A program made the translations under genes and the position numbers. The notes below the pieces were generated by a model, which saw only the letters and a program-made list of their open reading frames with translations, was not told where the DNA came from and did not search any database. A stretch of DNA of 64,000 bases from Populus alba (taxonomy: Eukaryota > Streptophyta > Magnoliopsida > Malpighiales > Salicaceae): assembly GCF_005239225.2 (NCBI RefSeq), contig NC_133295.1, positions 5,580,001 through 5,644,000 of the forward strand, in the 5' to 3' direction. Shown piece after piece: positions 47,236 through 58,560 of the stretch (position 1 is the first letter of the stretch; every line of letters starts with the position of its first letter).

Positions 47236-48735
47236 TTCAAATTCTAACTAAAATATCCGTAAAACAACTGCAATCCAATCCTATTAGAAGGATTGAACAA
47301 GTTAAAAGTATTGGTATAACCATCTACACCAAGATTTGACAATTTGAATATGCAGCATGTTTCAAACAATCAATATTAAAATAAAATCTAACATGAGAGA
47401 AAATATCATCTGCAAAGGAGGAAGGATCTGAGCATTTGGACCACTGAAAAAAGAAACACATTTCAAAACAATTTGTTTAAAATCACGATCCTAAACAATT
47501 AAGAGATCATTTAAAATTGTCCAAAGCAAGAACACAATTGCTTGCTAAATTACAAAAGAAACCAATCACCCTGTTCACTAACTTGGTTATTTCCCTTGCT
47601 ATCATCATTTTTAATGAGTTTATACTAATCCATATCTCCATACTCAAAGGTTTAATTATTTCTCACCAAACATGAATTTCTCTTTGTAAAACTTGTTGTC
47701 ATAACCCAAATTCTTGCCCCTCTCAAGTATTCCAAAAAAAAAAAAAAAGTATTTCAAAACTTATTCTTAAAAAAAGAGACAAAAAAAAGAAGAGAAAAAA
47801 TTGAAAAAAAAATTGAAAAAAATTGAAGGACTAAAATAAAGCAGGTTAATGTGTGAGTTCAAGGAAATCAAGAGAGGATTAGGTCACTTTTAATTATAAT
47901 TGTAATTGCAATCCTTTATTTATCCGAAAACCCAACATCAATATTCAAACTCAAATCCATACTCATTATAAAATATCATACTCATTTAAATCGGTTCACC
48001 TCTATATTCACAGTTTCACCTCCTTGTACACACACACACACACACACTCTTGAGATTTGATTGGAGATCTATTGTAAAATGAGTAAGATAGAATCATCTC
48101 TAGCAATAAACCTCTTTGTGTAGAACTAAGAGGTGCTTATCTTCTTCGCTTTTTTTTTTTTTTGTTGAATTTAATTCTGGGAAAAGTTTGCATTTTTGGC
48201 TAAATGGATTCTTGTAGAATGGCTCTTTGAGCTTAATCTGAGGTGGGGTTCGGGAACTCCTGCCGATATTCAGAGAATTTTGGTTTTCAAGGTACACTTT
48301 TTGATGTTGTATTGTTGTTCTTCATTTTATTGAGATAAAGATTGTGGTAGTTCCTTCTTAGTACAAGTGTTGTGAGAATTGATAGAATCTCTTGTTAAAG
48401 ATGAGATTTTGAGTTTAGTTCTTAGTATGTTTTGTTGTCTGGTGATTATTTGAAGAAGGATTTTTGGTTTCGGTTGTTGGTGAATTTGGTATCTGGGTTT
48501 TGGAGCTAATAGTCTGTGTTGGGTTTTTGACGAGGTTTTCAGACTAGAATTGCGCAGCTGGTGAATTTCTGTTTTGGAAACTGGATTTGGATAGAGTTGA
48601 ATAAGTATGACGTAGTTTTGCCGAGGCTTTTTGTCTTCAATAGATATATGTGCTGAATTGGATGAATTGATTTTGATGGCAACTGGATACTGGCTAAGTT
48701 TTCACTTTGATCATATAGTGAGGTGAAAATTGGAG
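47236..48735 (+). other. Upstream region and probable 5' leader of the DUF639 gene
   Basis: No other gene is seen. A CA microsatellite (about 48029-48047) lies near the likely promoter. From about 48100 the sequence becomes T/G-rich and leader-like. A donor-like CAAGGTACAC at 48291 and an acceptor-like TCATATAG just before the ATG suggest a 5'-UTR intron, which I infer but cannot prove. Confidence 0.4.
48029..48047. repeat. (CA)n microsatellite
   Basis: A pure AC run of about 19 bp upstream of the DUF639 gene. Confidence 0.9.
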
Positions 48736-51700
48736 ATGGCAACACCTACTGTAAGCAAAACGAGAAGTATGCTTGAGGGTTTAGTAAGAGAAGGATCATT
48801 TAAATGGCTACTTGGCAAGAGAAGTTCTTTTAATGAAGAACTTCAGGAGATGGAAAGATCTCCATCAGCTGGCAGGAATTGGATAGCTGAGCTCTCCCCA
48901 CTTGCTAATCTGGTTGTTCGTAGATGCTCAAAGTACGTTGCGCTGCTCTTTTTGTGTTCCACGCTTCTTCTTTCCACTTGCTGTAACTTCTGTGCAAATT
49001 ATGATTCAGTTGATATTAGAACTTTCTGTATGGACTATCTTGTAGGCTACTGTTTCCTTGTCACTTAGTCTGATCACTAACTCAGAGTATATGCAATTAC
49101 TTTCTACTCCAATTTTCATCTCCTTATGGACAAGGGCAATAATATGATGCAGAATCCTTGGCGTTTCTGCAAGTGAACTTCAAGAAAGCTTCAATGCAGA
49201 GGCTTCTGATTCATTAAAACATCATTCCTGTTATGCGAGGAACTTCTTGGAATACTGTTGCTTCAGAGCACTGGCTTTATCTACTCAAGTAACTGGTCAT
49301 CTAGGTGATAAAAAGTTCCGGCGGTTAACATATGACATGATGCTAGCTTGGGAGACTCCAGCAGTTGCTTGCCAACCATTGCTCAATGTATGATTTTATA
49401 CTTAATTACACTGACCTTATTCATTTTAAGCATGTGTCTTGTTGTCCACAAGAACAACAAACTATTTTTTCTTTTTATTTTTTAATAATGAAGCTGTTTC
49501 TTGCAAGTGTGCCATGAAGATTCACGCTTGCGACCTTCATGCACAGATTTTGTAGAAGGATTAGAGGAATCTAATGCTGAAGTTCAAACATACACTTGAA
49601 TATAGCCATGACAATAAAACCGTAGAGTGGTGGCCCATAATTTTAGTCTTTGTGTGTGTGGGTGTGACACTGTTATTGAAGGCAGACAATAAGCTACATA
49701 AACTACTAAATCATCTTAAATTGAGCCCATTGATTAGTATTGGCAAGTCTTCTTACTTCTTGATTTCTTTCAGAACTTTTATATGTAGTATTCCAAACTA
49801 TTTGGAAGGTTACTTTCATAATTATGTAAATAATCGTGTTATCTTTCTCACTCTCCCTCCCTCTCCCCTCTCTCTCAGCTCATGCATATGCATGTAGGTC
49901 TGTGTTTGTCCATGGGTGTTTGGCTAATATATGCACTTGTTACTGTCCTTAATTTTCTGGCTGATACAGAACAATTTTATGTAGAAAAGTTTTGAAATTA
50001 CGGTGCCCTTAGTAATTATATGTGCCTTACTGTTGATGTGGGCATCTATGGATGTCTTTTCCTTTTAGGTAGATGAGGACTTCACAGTTGGTCTAGAGGC
50101 CTTCTCTCGAATAGCTCCAGCAGTTCCAATCATTGCCAATGTGATTATAAGTGAAAATCTTTTTGAAGTGCTTAGTGTGGGAACTGATGGTCGGCTTCAA
50201 TTCTCCATCTATGAAAAGTACCTTAGTGGACTAGAAAGGTAACGACTCTTCTGTTACTTAACTGATGGGATGTGCAGTACACCGCTTCCAACAAGATCCT
50301 TTGATTGCTTTTAGTTTGTCATGCAGTATGATTCACTTTCATTTTAGGGCCTAGTTGCCAAACCAGCAGACTCTGCAACACTTTTTTCTTTCTATTTTTG
50401 TTAAGATCTTTACATTTTAGGCTTGCCTAGATATGCGTTTTTTTTGCTTTCTTACTATTTTATATCTGCTTTCTCCCCTGGAACTTAGTTTTTTCATATT
50501 CTTATTATTTGTTATATTCTTATGTCATTTTGCTGCATTTTCCTACTGTACATTACTACTTAAGTGCTCCACTGCTTCTGTAAACCCACACGCGCGCGCG
50601 CACTCATGCACAGGAAGAGACAATTCATCATAATACATCACAAAGCGACAATGTTGACTATCAAGAAAGCACACAATCTAACTCTCAATCCTATCTATAA
50701 AAATTAGGGAAGGTCACACATATCCATTTCCACAAGGTGAAACACAAAGCTAGATTGGCTAGCAAATATTCTTATTGGGTGCATTTAGATTGAGCTTTTA
50801 TGAGAGTGTCAGCCTTGTTTCAAGTCACTGGTTTTTCTTTCTTTTCCTTTGTTTTTTTTCCTCCCTCCTAACCCTAGCAATCTCTAGGCTATATCAGCTT
50901 GGAACATGTTAGTTGTCACCATGAAAGCTTACTGAAACTTGTGACCTAGGATGATGCTTTGTTGAGAAATTGCTGTGCAGTTTGGGTTTTGCTTTCATTT
51001 TGACAACCCGCATTATGTTCTCTTTAAAACATACCTGATTGTAAATGATATAATATGCTGTATGAAGATTATGTTAGTTACTGTGGCAATATATATTCAG
51101 CAGAACTATAGTTTTTTACATCTATATGTTATGCTGTGTAGGCAGATACATCCAATGTTTATATTTTGGGTTCATCTCTGTACAGGGCAATAAAAAAGAT
51201 GAAGACCCAATCAGATTCATCACTCCTTTCTACAGTGCGATTGTCAAGAAGGGAGAAGATTCTGGAAGTAGATGGAACAGTAACAACCCAACCAGTTCTT
51301 GAACATGTTGGAATATCGACATGGCCAGGTAGATTCATTGGATAAGTATTTTGGCAAATTCATCTTATTTGTTCCCTTCTCTCTGGAAAAGGAAAAGCAA
51401 GTGCATACATACATTCTAAAGAGGTTTCGATATAAACAGATGGTGAAATTTCCCTTCACTTCTGACCACAATATGCTGTGCAGTATTTTTCTAATTTCTG
51501 CTATTAACTATCATATGCATACAGGTCGGGTAACTCTCACAGATCATGCACTGTACTATGAAGCTCTCCGTGTTGTATCCTATGACAAGCCAAAAACATA
51601 TGATTTGGCAGATGACCTAAAACAGATTGTTAATCCTGAGTTGACTGGACCATGGGGTACTCGGCTTTTTGACAAGGCAGTCTTGTATAAATCTATTTCC

Positions 51701-54337
51701 TTGTAAGGCATGATTTGTATTTGTTTTCCTTTCCATTGATCAAATATATGTTTCAGAGTTATATATGCTAGAATCTGGGCACTGTCACATTAGCTGCTTT
51801 GAGAACTTTATTAGCATTAACCTCTTAGCATTTCTGTCGCAGATCAGAGCCAGCCGTGATAGAGTTTCCAGAGCTTAAAGGCCATACTCGTCGTGATTAC
51901 TGGTTGGCAGTTATCCGGGAAATTTTATTTGTTCACAGATTTATAAAAAAGTTCAAGATCTCTGGAGTTGAAAGGGATGCAGCACTTTCATTAGCTGTAC
52001 TTGGAATTCTGCGACTTCAAGCAATTCAAGAAATTATTTCTGTAAATTCTGTTCACTGTGAAACGCTTCTCATTTTTAATCTTTGTGATCAACTTCCTGG
52101 TGGCGATTTGATACTGGAAACCCTGGCAAACATATCATCCTTAAGAAAATTAGATCGAACTAACAGTGACAAGACTGGAGGTGGGGTGCATTCAATCTCT
52201 GCAAGGGCCATGGTTTCCAATTTAGGGTTCATGCTAGGAACAAGTTCAACTGATCTGAATGAGGCTGGGCTTGTTGTTGGTGAGACAGCTGTGGGAGAGA
52301 TGAGTTCATTGGAGAAGGTGGTTAAGGAGTCGCAAAGCAGCTTCAAAAAAGCAGTGCTGGCACAAGAAACAGTTGATGGAGTAAAAGTAGACGGCATTGA
52401 CACCAATTTGGCAGTAATGAAGGTGATACTAATATGTCACTATGAGTTTCAGTTTTACCAAGCACACTTTGTCCTCTAGTTTCTATCTGCCTTTTTTCTT
52501 TTCCATCATTAAAACATTAGAATGACTGGAAATGGAGAGTATCTGTTTGCTGACAGGGCTAAGAAATTTAAATGATCACTGTCTGTCTTAGTCGGATTAG
52601 CAATGTCATTGTTGTGTCCGAATTATTTATCTGTTCACATTATTTGAAATAGAGTTCCTTATAAGATAGTGAGTTTTATAGCGTGACAACTGGCCATTTT
52701 CTTAATCTCTTTCAGGTTGTACCTTCAATAATCCTTCTTATATTCCTTGTTAACAAACATCTGGTGTTTGCAGGAGTTACTTCTCCCTGTTATGGAAATT
52801 GGGAGGTGGCTTATTTCCTTGATACACTGGGATGACCCTATGAAGTCTTTGGTGTTCTGTTTGGTTCTTACATACATCATTTGGAGGTAAGACACTTGTT
52901 ACATTATTGATTACTGTTGAACTTGAGTAAAAATGTATGATTATTTAGATACGATTATGACACAAATCATTATGTTATCCTAATGATAGTGGAGTTTTGT
53001 TTGTCAACACTGTTGTGGTAGTTTATGTAAATGGCTAAAGGATTAAACATGAATGGAGGCCGCCGGTTGTATGTAGCTGTTATGAAGGGTGCATTTGAGA
53101 TATTAATTTCTCAGGAAAAGCTATCTTTAGATGATCAAAGGTATCAGTGCAAGATGCTGTATGTGGTTGAATTCCTTGCAGGATTACATAGAATCAAGTA
53201 ATCTAGCCAGTCCCATGTTTGTCTCCCCTTTGTACTTCAAACCCAATTATGGTTTTTTCATTTGCTTTTATGTTTGAGTAACCTTTTCCAATAAAAAATG
53301 GTTCTATTAGATTGGGATGATTGTATGCATGGTATAACCCTTCTTTTCTATTGTTTTGAATCCTCTCAGTCAGCTGTAAAAGAGGATACTTGGATGACTT
53401 ATCACCTATTTTAGGATACTGAAGTCAGTCAATCAGTCTGGTCCCCCAAACAAATTTAGTTTACCTGAACTTTGTGCATATGACTGTATATCTTGTAGTA
53501 TCAATGTACTATATATACGGCGAGTATGTGCTAGTCTGTATAACCTTATAAGAGAGCACATTCTCTCTTCAATCTCAAACAAAAAAAAAAAAACCTCTCA
53601 TCTTAGGTAGATTTCTGTACTGTATTAGAAAGATAGTTTTTTCTTTAACAAGGATTTACTGGATCTGCATTTTAGGGGATGGCTGGGCTATACCTTTGGA
53701 TTAATGATCATCCTTCTTGCTATCTTTATGGTGCTCACACGATTTTCTAACCAAGGAAGGCCTGTTGATGAGATCAAGGTAACAGCACCTCCACCAATGA
53801 ACACAGTGGAGCAGCTTTTAGCTGTCCAGGATGCTATATCTCAAGCTGAACAGTTCATCCAAGATGGAAACATCGTCCTCCTCAAGTTTCGTGGCCTGCT
53901 GTTGTCCATTTTCCCACAGGTTTCCCTCTGTCATTCCCTAGCAGGATAGCATGTCTTCGCTTTTCTAATTTTTGTCCTCTTTGTATATCATAAATCACAC
54001 ACAAGTGAATCAGGAGTACAAATTACCCTTCATTTCTTCATGTTCTATCCAAATTAGACTTAAAATCACTCAAGTGCATGCTGCTTTTGGGTGTTTACGT
54101 AATTAACAGGCAAGCGAGAAGTTTGCGTTCACTCTCCTGGGCGTTGCTCTGATCCTGGCTTTCATGCCTAGCAAGTACATTATTCTGTTGACCTTCTTAG
54201 AGACATTTACAAGATATTCTCCTCCGAGGACCGCAAGCACAGAAAGGTGGACAAGGAGACTAAGAGAGTGGTGGTTCAGCATCCCGGCGGCTCCTGTAGT
54301 TCTTGAAAGAGAAAGGGAGGACAAGAAGAAGAAGTAA
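48736..54337 (+). CDS. DUF639 family protein (At3g18350-like)
   Basis: Nine exons can be read: 48736-48932, 49153-49387, 50069-50238, 51186-51328, 51525-51702, 51843-52422, 52774-52886, 53676-53919 and 54110-54337. Introns are GT-AG with consistent phases and the product is 695 residues, usual for the family. The start ATG gives MATPTVSKTRSMLEGLVREG. The middle includes LEHVGISTWPGRVTLTDHAL and RRDYWLAVIREILFVHRFI, phrases I associate with plant DUF639 proteins (At3g18350, At1g48840). The C terminus has three hydrophobic segments (about 524-538, 540-562 and 626-650) and ends in a basic KKKK tail, suggesting membrane anchoring. The molecular role of DUF639 proteins is not established. The next genes downstream match the Arabidopsis order. 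Confidence 0.9.
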
Positions 54338-54724
54338 AGGTGTCGTCTTTATACATGTACCAGTATATATATGTACATATACAGTTATGTTTCTACAGAA
54401 CCATCTGTACGAGTGTAAATCTCAACCAAGGAAGAGAAATCGTAATCAGGGAAAAAAAAAAAGATTCTTTCGTTTCCGTGAATGCAATGTGTCAGTTTTA
54501 GGTCCCTTGGATAGAGCTATCTATACCCGGAATGGGGTTATTAGCAAAATATTTAATAAAAAGGAATTCTTGATACTTAAAAAGTATTAACAAACAATTT
54601 CCCTCCATTAGGGTTCCAAGAGAATAGCCTAATGAGGCTCTTTGGGAATGCTGTAACTGTGCAAGTGTTCCAAATGATCCAGTTGGTTGTAAAGTAAGAG
54701 TTCAAAATTGGGTTGGGTTAACTC

Positions 54725-54892
54725 AGGACATGGATATCTTAATTGATTAGGTTTTATGTTTTTTTTTAATGATTATGAGTTTGAGTTTTTTAAAGTTACT
54801 GGAGGTTTATATAATCATTAATTTCAGGCTTGTGGATTAGTTAAAGTACGTGTCATCTAATCTAAACATTCATGTTAATTAAAAAAAAAAAA
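54725..54892 (+). mobile_element. Diverged SINE copy
   Basis: Shares with the 44153 family the ordered phrases TATCTTAATTGATTAGG (A-box zone), GAGTTTGAGTTTTT (B-box zone), GTTACTGGAGGTTTATATAA and GGATTAGTTAAAGTACGTG. It then has ACATTCATGTTAATT plus an A-tail. Worn, with no target duplication seen. Confidence 0.55.
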
Positions 54893-54949
54893 TGGATTTG
54901 GTGTAAAAGGACAATTTAAACTTAGCTTAGCTAACAAGAACTCTGGAAG

Positions 54950-55115
54950 ATAATATCACACGATTTTATATTTAATTAAAAAATTATTTTTAAATTTTTT
55001 TAAGTTTATATGATTGAAAATTTTAAATTGTTTTGATATGTTGATATTGAAAATGAATTTTAAAACATAAAAAAAATTATTTTAATATATTTTTAAATAA
55101 AAAATATTTTAAAAG
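54950..55115. mobile_element. Tourist-like MITE relic
   Basis: An AT-rich core with TTTGATATGTTGATATTGA flanked by TTTTAAATT-type sequence, matching the core of the copies at 36945 and 62427. Terminal repeats are not clear. Confidence 0.35.
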
Positions 55116-55556
55116 GTAATCTATAAACTTAAAATCTGAATTTGAAACAGGAACAAAACAAAACATAACATGTAGCTTCCAAATCTGAATTTGAAACAGC
55201 TGTTCTGTAACTGTAATTTGAAATGGCATGCTTTAAAATTTATGGAATCCCAGTTGCTTATCCTAATTGAGTTGTCATCACCATCATATCATTATCTTAG
55301 CGGTCCTTAACTTTTTTTTTTTTTTTTTTGGGGGGGGGGATTGATCAAATATGGAGATATCATTTTCTTCACGCTTTTGCATGGATATATGAACACAAAT
55401 AAATTGAGTTTGATTAACTTATAAACAGCTCTTTTCCTTTTTTATGCAAGTAAAGTAACCGATTAAATATCATCAACAATAACAAATCTCATCTAATTAA
55501 GGAACAAAGCAAGAAAACACCATTCTTCACCAAAATCAGAAGAAGCAAAAAAATAT

Positions 55557-56135
55557 TTAATACCCGCAGAACTCATTCTTCACCTCCAATGTGGACTTTG
55601 TGGAATTCCTCCTATTTGGAGAAGGGAAATAGTTATAAAATGGCTGGTTTGCGCATAGAAATCCAGCTGAATTGGGTGCAAAAACTTGAATGTAATTAAG
55701 ATTTGGTGGCTGGAAAAGAGGTTGCATAAAACAAGAATATTGAACTTGTCCATCCCCTAAGCCTCCTTCATTGCCATCATTGATCTTCACCTTCCTCTTA
55801 TTTTCCTCCCTACGACCACCATTTTCTCGCTTTACTTGAGGGGCGGTATCATCCTCCGATCGCGACAAACCCGTTAGTTTCTGCACCAGTGCCATAAAAT
55901 CTTTAGGATTTGTGTGGATGATTTTGGGCGAGTGAGTATAAATGATCACTGGATGGCGTTGTGGCGGTTTGACAGGACCTACAATGCCGAGCGAAGAAGA
56001 TGCGGAGGATGAAGATGACGACGACGAAGACGACGGCGGCGAAGATTTCTTGATCATGTGAGATTCATTGTTGACTTTCAAGGGTGGTGGAGGGTACATA
56101 TTGCTGGTCTTCGCTTGATGATTCGTTGGGCTCAT
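55557..56135 (-). CDS. VQ20: VQ-motif protein, VQ20-like
   Basis: A single-exon gene of 192 residues, as is usual for VQ proteins. The ATG at 56135 is chosen over an upstream in-frame non-ATG extension. It has an N-terminal conserved block YPPPPLKVNNESHMIKK (about 14-30), a poly-Ser run (35-48, from AGC/TCC-type codons) and HPVIIYTHSPKIIHT. The VQ core FMALVQKLTG is at 80-89 (FxxxVQxLTG intact), and a Lys/Arg/Glu-rich stretch follows. VQ proteins are nuclear partners of WRKY factors and often MAP kinase substrates in defence and growth. The N-terminal block and core match the VQ8/VQ20/MKS1 group, and the position next to DUF639 and SYTF-like genes argues for the VQ20 orthologue. Confidence 0.9.
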   Translation of the reverse strand: MSPTNHQAKTSNMYPPPPLKVNNESHMIKKSSPPSSSSSSSSSSASSSLGIVGPVKPPQRHPVIIYTHSPKIIHTNPKDFMALVQKLTGLSRSEDDTAPQVKRENGGRREENKRKVKINDGNEGGLGDGQVQYSCFMQPLFQPPNLNYIQVFAPNSAGFLCANQPFYNYFPSPNRRNSTKSTLEVKNEFCGY

Positions 56136-56237
56136 TTTGGTTTCTTTTGAAGATTTCACTTCCAGCCAGCTTCCTCTGGTTAATTAAAAAATAAACAGCT
56201 TGAAAGGATGACCAAAAAAACATAAAAAATAATAAAT

Positions 56238-56259
56238 TTTGACCTGAATTTGTGGTCAA
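56238..56259. promoter_or_regulatory. Pair of W-box-like TTGACC sites near the VQ gene start
   Basis: TTGACC on the plus strand at 56238 and GGTCAA (TTGACC on the minus strand) near 56254, about 100-120 bp upstream of the VQ start codon. They match the W-box core TTGAC(C/T) bound by WRKY factors. Function is inferred. Confidence 0.4.
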
Positions 56260-56283
56260 AAGAGACAGACTACCCAAGCCTTT

Positions 56284-56291
56284 AATTTATA
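56284..56291 (-). promoter_or_regulatory. Probable TATA box of the VQ gene
   Basis: TATAAATT on the minus strand, about 150 bp upstream of the ATG. Confidence 0.45.
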
Positions 56292-56430
56292 CAGCAAAAT
56301 TAGAAAAAATATTTAGGCAACGCAACGCCGAGAAGGCATGTCGAAGGAGTTGCCAGGTAAGGTGGCTGTTAAAATGCAAGTGCTGAGCTGTCAAAACGCC
56401 AGCGGCTGTAGGAAAATAGTTTGAGGGTGA

Positions 56431-56440
56431 TTGACACGTG
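56431..56440. promoter_or_regulatory. Overlapping W-box core and G-box upstream of VQ gene
   Basis: TTGACACGTG: the W-box core TTGAC (plus strand) overlaps the palindromic G-box CACGTG by one base. It lies about 300 bp upstream of the VQ start codon. Confidence 0.45.
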
Positions 56441-56620
56441 TTCTACCTCCGAATATCTCGGTCTGGCAGTTGGCGGGAAACTGAGATCAGTTTGTTAAGA
56501 CCTGCTACTGCATCCAACAGATCAAGGGCATTCTTCTTCTTCTTCTTTCATATGTATCATAAATTAATAATTTTTTTACAGCAGTATCGTAGATTAAGAA
56601 CTTAGTTTAGCAGTTAACAT

Positions 56621-57021
56621 CATAGTTCTCAGACCCCGGATTCACCTGTTTGAGAAGCTGGATTCCGGGTTACATGAGTTGATCCGGATTAATTTGATTT
56701 TTTTAAAAATATATATATATATATATAATATAATATAATTTAAAATTTTAATATTTTATATTTAAGATATTATATTTATATGTTATTTTTTAAGATGAAG
56801 TATTTAAATTAAAAATGTTTTTTATTTCATATTAAAAAAATTTATATAACTTTTTTTCTTGTAAACATAGAATATATATACTAAAAGGCTTCAAATTTTA
56901 TAATTTTTTTCTTGTGAACATAAAATATATAAATTAAAGGGCTTCAAATCTCATTAAAAAAATAAAATATTCTTCTAGTATTTATTTAGAAAACTTTGAA
57001 AATGGTTAATAACTAACTAAC

Positions 57022-57071
<50 letters not shown>

Positions 57072-57238
57072 GGTCTCTAACTAGGAGAAAAAACATATTT
57101 GCAAAACAAAAAAAAAAAAAAATTTCATCTAGGTTTTGCCGGATTCTTACCCATTTCAGTCTTTTATCTCACCTGAACCGGTCCAGCCACTAGGTTCTAT
57201 ATCGAATTTTTTGGATCGATCCGGGTTTAATAACTATG
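56621..57238. mobile_element. hAT-type MITE, 618 bp, same family as 26451-26733
   Basis: Begins CATAGTTCTCAGACCCCGG and, read inward from the right end, CATAGTTATTAAACCCGGAT. The flanking octamers GTTAACAT (56613-56620) and GTTAATAC (57239-57246) match at 6 of 8 positions, both differences being C/T, as expected of an aged 8-bp target duplication. Its interior includes AT-rich sequence and a long AT microsatellite (about 57025-57066). Confidence 0.7.
57025..57066. repeat. (AT)n microsatellite
   Basis: A pure AT run of about 42 bp inside the hAT-type MITE. Confidence 0.95.
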
Positions 57239-57479
57239 GTTAATACATGGAAAGGTAAGCCTTCTTAAACCTATAATGCAAATATTTACGTATTAAATAA
57301 ATAATTTAATGAGATGTTATAAAAATCTCTAGAAATTTTGTATCGGTTATTTACAGTAAATAGAGCTTAAGGAATTCGATTCGATGGGTTATATATTAGA
57401 AATAAAAAAAACTAATACCCCTTGGTGTTTCATTGTACACTGAGAGAAGAATCACCGTGGATTCATACATTGATTCTTC

Positions 57480-58560
57480 TTCTCTTTTTTGGTTCCTGGA
57501 AATGTTTACTTTTTGGTCTCCCAGGTTTCTTCATCTTCTAATTTGATCCTTAAAAATTGATTTCATTTGTGATTGTTCTTGATAAAAAAAAATTTTTTTT
57601 TATGTGTGCTTGTGGAGATTTCGTGCTCATGTGAATTTAATTTTTCTTTTTAATTTTTCCACTTTAATTCAAAATTGTAATTTTTCCTTTCAATTATTTT
57701 TTTAATTGAAATTTGATCTTCATTCTTTTTATTACTATTTTTCTATTTTTAATCCTTTTATATAATTGATTTTAAAAAAAAAAATTATTATTCTTCAATA
57801 TTTTATTGGTTAGGAATTAAGTTTTGTGTGGTTAGAAATTGAGTTCGTGGTTCTTAGATGGGGTACTTACAGTCTAATGACTTAGGTCACGGGTTTGAAA
57901 ATTTAACAAAAGTTAACATCATTTTTTTGCACTTATTTTTTTCAATTTTATCATTCCACTTTTTTTTTTTAAAAAAAAAAAAAAAGGGCTTCATGATTTT
58001 TTTTTTCTATTAAGTTATTCTGATCTCATGACCTAGGCAATACGTTTGGTTAGTTAACCCAAGTTTTTTTCATGTCACTTTTTTTTATATATATATTTTC
58101 AGTTTCACCCTTCAAAATTAAAGTTCTTTTTAAAATTAAGCTTTATTATTATTTTTTTATATTTTACCTTCTATTAGGTTATCCCATTTCGCATGATTTA
58201 GCTCATGAGATTTGGTGGCTTGACCTGAGTTTGCAAGTGTTTTAATTTTGTAGGGGTTCTTTTTGTTGACTGATTTTTTTATGACATCCTTTTACATTTG
58301 GATTGTTGTGAATTGGCCGTCGTTCATTTTTTAAATTTTCTTTTAATGAGTTTGGTTAAGCCTCACGATCTAGGTTATGAATTTATCATGCTAATTCGAG
58401 TTGATTTGAGGCGCTTCATTTTATTATTTTTTATTTTTTTCAATTTCATCCTTTAATATTGGGTTATTTTATAATCTAGCTTGTAATTTTTCTTTTATGA
58501 CAAGTTTTTTTTTTTATGTATATCATCTACAATGCCCCATACTTTTAATGCGTCTATTAT
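57480..58560. repeat. Modular ~165-bp degenerate repeat array
   Basis: Four modules carry variants of CTCATGACCTAGG(T/C).A followed by a GTTAACCC/GACCTGAGTTTG-type phrase, near 57875, 58025, 58190 and 58365. Each is separated by T-rich filler with TTTTCAATTTTATC-type wording. Spacing is roughly 150-175 bp. No coding capacity. It resembles a dispersed, satellite-like plant repeat. Confidence 0.55.

Larger units (their letters stand above)
54338..55556. other. Intergenic between convergent DUF639 and VQ genes
   Basis: The 3' UTR of DUF639 probably extends to around 54560, where AATAAA occurs (about 54554). Then follow a SINE-like copy (54725-54892), a MITE-like AT-rich block (54950-55115), and a T-run plus G-run (55312-55339). 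Confidence 0.6.

Noticed and set aside
52089..52406. 105-codon minus-strand ORF
   Set aside because: It is antisense to the largest exon of the DUF639 gene and has no features of its own.
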